Source: Rhodocyclaceae bacterium (GTDB taxonomy: Bacteria; Pseudomonadota; Gammaproteobacteria; Burkholderiales; Rhodocyclaceae). From it: 18,392 bases of DNA. Where the stretch lies: the NCBI GenBank assembly GCA_016702335.1, contig JADJEF010000007.1, forward strand, positions 1 to 18,392, given 5' to 3'. The notes beneath the pieces are model-generated. The model searched no databases. It was not told the origin of the DNA and worked only from the letters and a program-made list of their open reading frames with translations. The position numbers and the translations under genes were made by a program. Below are positions 14,609 to 18,392 of this stretch, in pieces; the stretch's first letter is position 1, and each line of letters starts with the position of its first letter.

Positions 14609-16636
14609 ATGGGCGCTCGATTTATTGATCCTGATGACGATATCGGGAGTGGCTTTATTGATCCTGACGATGAGCCATCTGCACAAACGCCTTCGTTCAC
14701 TAATCAACTACGAAACGAAGTTGCCGGCAGCCCGATGGATTCGTTTCTGTCTCAGATCGGCACAACCGTTGCGAAGACGGGTAACGCGCTTGGGCTGGTG
14801 GGCGACAAGACCTATGCCGATTGGGAAGCGTTATCGCAAGCAAACAACGCTGAAAACCCGAAGGCGTCACTCGCTGGTGATGTTGTCGGGATGGCTGGTC
14901 AGGCGTACCTAGGCGGACGAGGGTTACAGGCTCTTGGCAGTTTAGTTCCGGCGACGGGCGGCCCTGTGGCCGGAACCATCGCAAACATCCTCAACGTATC
15001 AGGCAGGTCACTTACTGCGCCCCAAACATTACGATTAGCGGCGGGGGCGGGGGCGGGGTTTGCTGCTGTCACTACACCAGGCGATCTATCGGAGCGGGCG
15101 ACAGCGGGCGCAGTTGGCGCAGCAGGTGGGGCGCTTGGGTATGGCGCAGGTAAAGCTATCGGATCGGCAGGAAAGGCTCTATACGACAAAGCGGCACAGG
15201 TAGCGCAGGGCTTCAAGCCAATTCAGGCTGCTGACTTGGATGCAATGATTACGCGGCTTGGAATTACGCAAGAGCAGTATCAGTCTATGCCGGACGCAGG
15301 CCAGCAAGCACTTCGTAAGATGGTTGGGGATGCGCTACAGGCAAATAAACAGATCACGCCGGAAGTAGCGCAGCGCATGGCTGATTTTCAGACAGCAGGG
15401 ATTACCAATCCATTAAAAGGATGGCAAACGCGCGACCCTATGGATTGGGTGCAGGCGCATGAACTACAGGGCGTTAGCCCGCAAGTCACACAGCGGTGGA
15501 GCAATGCGTTACAGCAACTCAATTCAAAGATTCAAGGGATAGCCCCGAATGAATCCGATTACGCACTAGGGACTCGTTTTGCCGGGAATATCTCAGCGAA
15601 AGCAGACGAACTAGCTCAGGCAACTGATGCGGCTTACGCCAATCTCAGGAGCATGGCCGGGAAGGATTTGCCGCTAGACAAGGCGCGATTTACGAATGCT
15701 GTTTCTACTGCCCTAGATGACGCGCAGGCTGGGGATAAACTTCCCCCGAAGGTGCTGAATTGGATTAATGATCTGCAAACCGAGCCATTTACGATGGACT
15801 CCGCTATGCGTCGGTTCAAGTCCATTAATGGGCTGATCAGAAACGCTACAGATCCTCAGATGAAGTTTGAGCTACAGACGGTCAAGAAACATCTAGGAGA
15901 CGCCATCACTGGTTACGGGCAACTCACCCCGAATACCATGCCTGTGCCTGCCGGAAGCAATATGGGCAGTCAGCAGGCGGTCGCTGATGCCTTTGCGAAT
16001 GCGAGGCAAACGGCTAAGAGGGGATTTGACTTTGAAGAAGGGTCAAAACTTCACCAGATGGTTACGTCCGGTAAGTTTACCCCTGAGAAGCTGCCTGACC
16101 TGATCAAAGGGATAACCGTCAATGACCTAAAGGCAATTGCCGCAAGTGACGCTCAATATGGGACGAACGCTATTGGCGACCTTCGCAACGCAGCCGCAGC
16201 TTACGTTCGTGACGCCGCAACACTACAGGGTGAAATGGGCGGCAAGTATTCTCAGGCAGGGCTTCGCAAAGCACTCGACCAGATCGGCCCTGAAAATGGC
16301 CGGGCCTTGTTTGGTGCGAAGTGGGGCGAACTGAATGCCATCCTTCGTGCTGGGGGCAATATCATGAATCAGCCTGGTGGCGTGATCGCAGCCAATAGCG
16401 GCACTGGACAAATGATTGCAAGAATGATGAACGCACTACCTGTTGGCGGCGGGGCAAAGGGTCTCGCGCTGAAAGGCATTGGCGCAATGCAAAACGCATC
16501 AGCCGCTAATAATCAGCTATCAGGGGTGCAGTTCAAGCCGTTGTCATTAAGCGACCTGATGCGTCAAGACCTTAAACGTCCTGGCGGGGCGTCGGCGGTG
16601 GCCGGGGCTTATTTTGGTAGAGGTCTCGCAAATTGA
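14609..16636 (+). CDS. Ejection/internal virion protein 3 (putative, large)
   Basis: A 675-residue protein, the largest of the ejection cluster. It opens with a tandem FIDPDDD/FIDPDDE repeat (residues 5-11 and 16-22), a motif common at the start of large phage internal proteins. Residues about 86-200 are rich in Gly and Ala (GAGAGFAAV, GAVGAAGGALGYGAGKAIG), forming glycine-zipper-like stretches that could insert into membrane. Residues 200-600 are mostly helical and hydrophilic. This combination suits a protein that makes a conduit across the cell envelope during DNA entry, as proposed for P22 gp16 and gp20. No enzymatic motif is seen. It starts 2 nt after the previous gene, and its last 65 nt overlap an antisense frame. 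Confidence 0.72.
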   Translation: MGARFIDPDDDIGSGFIDPDDEPSAQTPSFTNQLRNEVAGSPMDSFLSQIGTTVAKTGNALGLVGDKTYADWEALSQANNAENPKASLAGDVVGMAGQAYLGGRGLQALGSLVPATGGPVAGTIANILNVSGRSLTAPQTLRLAAGAGAGFAAVTTPGDLSERATAGAVGAAGGALGYGAGKAIGSAGKALYDKAAQVAQGFKPIQAADLDAMITRLGITQEQYQSMPDAGQQALRKMVGDALQANKQITPEVAQRMADFQTAGITNPLKGWQTRDPMDWVQAHELQGVSPQVTQRWSNALQQLNSKIQGIAPNESDYALGTRFAGNISAKADELAQATDAAYANLRSMAGKDLPLDKARFTNAVSTALDDAQAGDKLPPKVLNWINDLQTEPFTMDSAMRRFKSINGLIRNATDPQMKFELQTVKKHLGDAITGYGQLTPNTMPVPAGSNMGSQQAVADAFANARQTAKRGFDFEEGSKLHQMVTSGKFTPEKLPDLIKGITVNDLKAIAASDAQYGTNAIGDLRNAAAAYVRDAATLQGEMGGKYSQAGLRKALDQIGPENGRALFGAKWGELNAILRAGGNIMNQPGGVIAANSGTGQMIARMMNALPVGGGAKGLALKGIGAMQNASAANNQLSGVQFKPLSLSDLMRQDLKRPGGASAVAGAYFGRGLAN

Positions 16637-16745
16637 ATTCGCGGCCCATGATTGTGTGCTTGTATTTACGTTCGAGCCATTCCTGACCTTTATTGATCAG
16701 GGCGCACAAGGCTAACGCAGCGCCAATAACTAGAGATTCATACAT
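16572..16745 (-). CDS. Antisense small membrane-protein candidate
   Basis: A 57-residue frame on the minus strand. It begins MYESLVIGAALALCALINKG, a short hydrophobic N-terminal segment, followed by a charged amphipathic stretch (EWLERKYKHTI), GREFNLRDLYQNK and a Pro-rich tail. The 109 nt of unique sequence (16637-16745) would otherwise be empty. An alternative GTG start at 16763 has GGAGG 6 nt upstream, but that site lies in the terminator stem. Its last 65 nt run antisense to the third ejection gene. It could be a small holin-like or superinfection-related membrane protein, or a chance frame. Confidence 0.42.
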   Translation of the reverse strand: MYESLVIGAALALCALINKGQEWLERKYKHTIMGREFNLRDLYQNKPRPPPTPRQDV

Positions 16746-16764
16746 CCGTAAATCGTAGCACACC

Positions 16765-16786
16765 AACCGCCTCCGGGCGGTTTTTT
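16765..16786 (+). terminator. Intrinsic terminator after the ejection cluster
   Basis: AACCGCC (16765-16771) pairs perfectly with GGCGGTT (16776-16782) around a TCCG loop closed by C-G (a UNCG tetraloop). Six consecutive Ts, the first two of them in the stem, run to 16786. Only the plus-strand direction has a T-run. It ends the ejection transcript 15 nt before the fibre gene start. Confidence 0.88.
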
Positions 16787-16801
16787 CATTCTGGAGACCG
16801 T

Positions 16802-17662
16802 ATGGCGCAAAACCCACTCGCCCCGCCGCCGCCCTCGGGTAACGGGGGTTTTGATCGGTGGATGTACCTGCTATGGCGCAGACTGACGCAGACCGGGCAG
16901 ATTCTCTGGGCATCGCTGGACTTCACCGGATCGAACCTGACGGATCTGGCGACTCGGAACCATGCCGATCTTCAGAACATCAACACCACCAGCTACACGC
17001 ACCTGACGAGCACACAGGCCACTGACCTGACTGATGCGGGTGACTCGACGCTGCACTACCACGCGACCGACCGAGACTCAGCTAACTTTACAGGCACAAA
17101 CTGGACAGACTTGACCGATGCAGGGGATTCAACTCTGCACTACCACGCGACAGATAGGGCTAGAGGTAATCACACGGGCACGCAGCTTGCCGCAACGATT
17201 AGCGACTTTGCCTCAGCAGTGGGAGCCGTTGCGACTCCGGTCACAGTCACGGACAGCGCTAGTGTCAATCTGACCTTAGTCGGGCAAGACATAACCGCCG
17301 ATGTGCTTCCTGCTGGAGTCGATCACTCCGCACTTGGATCGCTGAACAGCACCAGCTATTACCACTTGACGCAAGCCAATCACACGGACTTGACCGATGG
17401 TAACGACTCGACTCTGCACTATCACGCCACGGACAGAGACAGGGCGAACCATTCCGGCACACAAACAGCGGCAACTATCTCCGACTTCGATACAGAGGTC
17501 AGCAATAACACGGATGTGGCCGCCAACACCGCGGCCCGCCATGCCGCCGTCACGGTCACTGACACGACCACAGTGGATTTATCCCTAACAGGCCAAGACC
17601 TCTCGGCAGACGTGAAGCAAATGAACCTTTCCTATGTCCTAGCTTTCTCAGCGGCTCACTAA
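16802..17662 (+). CDS. Tail fibre protein with HxH repeats
   Basis: A 286-residue fibre. GGAG (16793-16796) sits 5 nt before ATG. The first 40 residues (Pro-rich, then FDRWMYLLWRRLTQTGQI) probably dock to the tail. Then come repeats: LTDxGDSTLHYHATDR three times, with HYH at 85-87, 113-115 and 206-208, and a beta motif VTVTDxxxVxLxLxGQD twice (from about 146 and 250). HxH motifs in trimeric fibres such as T4 gp37 can hold iron along the axis, so metal binding is plausible but not shown here. ATISDF motifs also recur, as in many phage fibres. The short C-terminus has no obvious receptor-binding or chaperone domain, suggesting it is the proximal part of the fibre, with the next gene distal. Confidence 0.85.
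   Translation: MAQNPLAPPPPSGNGGFDRWMYLLWRRLTQTGQILWASLDFTGSNLTDLATRNHADLQNINTTSYTHLTSTQATDLTDAGDSTLHYHATDRDSANFTGTNWTDLTDAGDSTLHYHATDRARGNHTGTQLAATISDFASAVGAVATPVTVTDSASVNLTLVGQDITADVLPAGVDHSALGSLNSTSYYHLTQANHTDLTDGNDSTLHYHATDRDRANHSGTQTAATISDFDTEVSNNTDVAANTAARHAAVTVTDTTTVDLSLTGQDLSADVKQMNLSYVLAFSAAH
17030..17461 (+). repeat. Fibre-coding repeats (HYH units)
   Basis: Three diverged units encode LTD-x-GDSTLHYHATDR, at about 17030-17095, 17111-17182 and 17393-17461. The first and third are each preceded by a TSYxHLT unit, so an SYxHLT-plus-HYH block appears to have been duplicated. Codons differ between copies, so the repeat is old and maintained at protein level. Confidence 0.75.
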
Positions 17663-17665
17663 ACC

Positions 17666-18392
17666 ATGATCAGACTACCCAACACAGGCACTTACTCGCT
17701 AGAACTGATCACGGCACAGAACGGTGCGCAGTCGGTCGTTAGCTACTCGGACGCCACCAGTTCAGCCTATACCGGGGGCACGCAGGTTGCCTCGATCACC
17801 TCAGCTACCACGACCACGATCTGCTCAACGCCTGCCGCTTCGACCGTTCGGGATGTGGATCAGATCAACATCAAGAATACCTATGCCGGTAGCCACACGG
17901 TCACGGTTCAGGTCGATGCGAACGGTACGAACTACCCGCTGATTGTTGCTGCGTTGCTCACTGATGAGAGTCTGAACTACACCCACGGCTCGGGCTGGCA
18001 GGTCAAAGACGCGAACGGGAATACGAAGAATTCAGCCCTCTCTGCAATGACCTCGGCGCAACTCGCGGCGATCCTGACCGACGAGACGGGGAGCGGGGCG
18101 GCTGTATTCGCTACCGGGCCAACGCTGGTAGCTCCGATTCTCGGCACTCCCGCCAGTGGCACAGTCACCAACCTGACCGGCACAGCTTCGATCAACATCA
18201 ACGGCACAGTCGGCGCAACGACACCGGCAGCAGGCACGTTCACCACCCTGACCAGTACCGGAAACGCCACCCTCGGTGACGCCGAAGCCACCGACACGCA
18301 CACCATCAAGGGCGCAACCACACTGCTCGCCAACTCCGCAAGCGCAGCCCTAACCATCACCCAAACAGGCGCAGGGAATGCGTTTGTGGTGG
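17666..18392 (+). CDS. Tail fibre/tailspike protein, N-terminal part (runs off the window)
   Basis: An open frame of 242 codons from ATG at 17666, 3 nt after the preceding stop, still open at the window end, so the protein is partial. It starts MIRLPNTGTYSLELITAQNG and continues with Thr/Ser/Gly-rich beta sequence, an AAxLTDES segment and a HGSGW turn. From about residue 130 it carries the widespread fibre motif ILTDETGSGAAVFATGPTLV followed by APILGTPASGTVTNLTG, then TPAAGTFTTLTSTGNATLGD and TITQTGAGNAFVV. These repeats are typical of trimeric beta-helical phage fibres. Receptor-binding and any enzymatic domain would lie beyond the window. Recognition is by motif only. Confidence 0.85.
   Translation, partial: MIRLPNTGTYSLELITAQNGAQSVVSYSDATSSAYTGGTQVASITSATTTTICSTPAASTVRDVDQINIKNTYAGSHTVTVQVDANGTNYPLIVAALLTDESLNYTHGSGWQVKDANGNTKNSALSAMTSAQLAAILTDETGSGAAVFATGPTLVAPILGTPASGTVTNLTGTASININGTVGATTPAAGTFTTLTSTGNATLGDAEATDTHTIKGATTLLANSASAALTITQTGAGNAFVV

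Noticed and set aside
16746..16913. Upstream extension of the antisense frame to 113 residues
   Set aside because: The extra N-terminal part is antisense to the fibre start and through the terminator stem, and reads as low-information Arg/Ala sequence. A start at 16745 (or at most 16763) is more credible.
17030..17461. CRISPR-like repeats in the fibre gene
   Set aside because: The repeats are in-frame protein repeats with irregular spacing and diverged codons.
1..18392. tRNA genes, integrase, attachment sites or insertion sequences
   Set aside because: None was recognised by eye on either strand; the sequence is almost fully covered by virion genes.

Overview
The window is one continuous block of virion genes from a tailed double-stranded DNA phage (or prophage). 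Apart from one small antisense frame, every gene is on the plus strand. The set is podovirus-like and resembles phage P22 and its aquatic and soil relatives: terminase, a portal of about 700 residues with a long helical C-terminus, a separate scaffold, a P22-type coat protein, a gp4-like head-tail adaptor, a gp10-like tail/plug protein, three consecutive ejection-type proteins and tail fibres. No tape measure, sheath or tube gene is visible, which argues against a long tail. Base composition is moderately GC-rich and Shine-Dalgarno sites are good, which fits a proteobacterial host, but the host cannot be fixed from this sequence. No integrase, repressor, replication, lysis or tRNA gene lies in the window, so lifestyle is unknown.

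Layout. (1) 17-5956: packaging and head genes (small and large terminase, portal, scaffold, coat). Intergenic gaps of 63, 77 and 39 nt precede portal, scaffold and coat, and each carries a short GNRA-tetraloop hairpin. (2) 5957-6298: a weak terminator-like hairpin after coat, a 78-residue putative capsid accessory protein, then a strong terminator. (3) 6299-8387: a GT-A glycosyltransferase, an overlapping 54-residue gene with an AT-hook-like tail, a 162-residue unknown, and the head-tail adaptor. (4) 8400-12384: five tightly coupled frames that together look like a P22 gp10-type gene that has been split, partly duplicated and enlarged with a HAF-type propeller and two copies of a jelly-roll-like domain. 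(5) 12396-16636: three ejection/internal proteins. (6) 16637-16801: a UCCG-loop terminator and a small antisense membrane-protein candidate. (7) 16802-18392: two tail-fibre genes; the second runs off the window.

How it fits together. Terminase packages DNA through the portal into a coat shell built on the scaffold. The adaptor and gp10-like proteins close the portal and form the short tail. The three ejection proteins are probably packaged and leave with the DNA, and the fibres bind the host. The parts most worth a second look are the exploded gp10 locus (8400-12384), the covarying hairpin family before portal, scaffold and coat, and the antisense frame at 16572-16745. All identities come from reading translated sequence by eye; no database search was possible.
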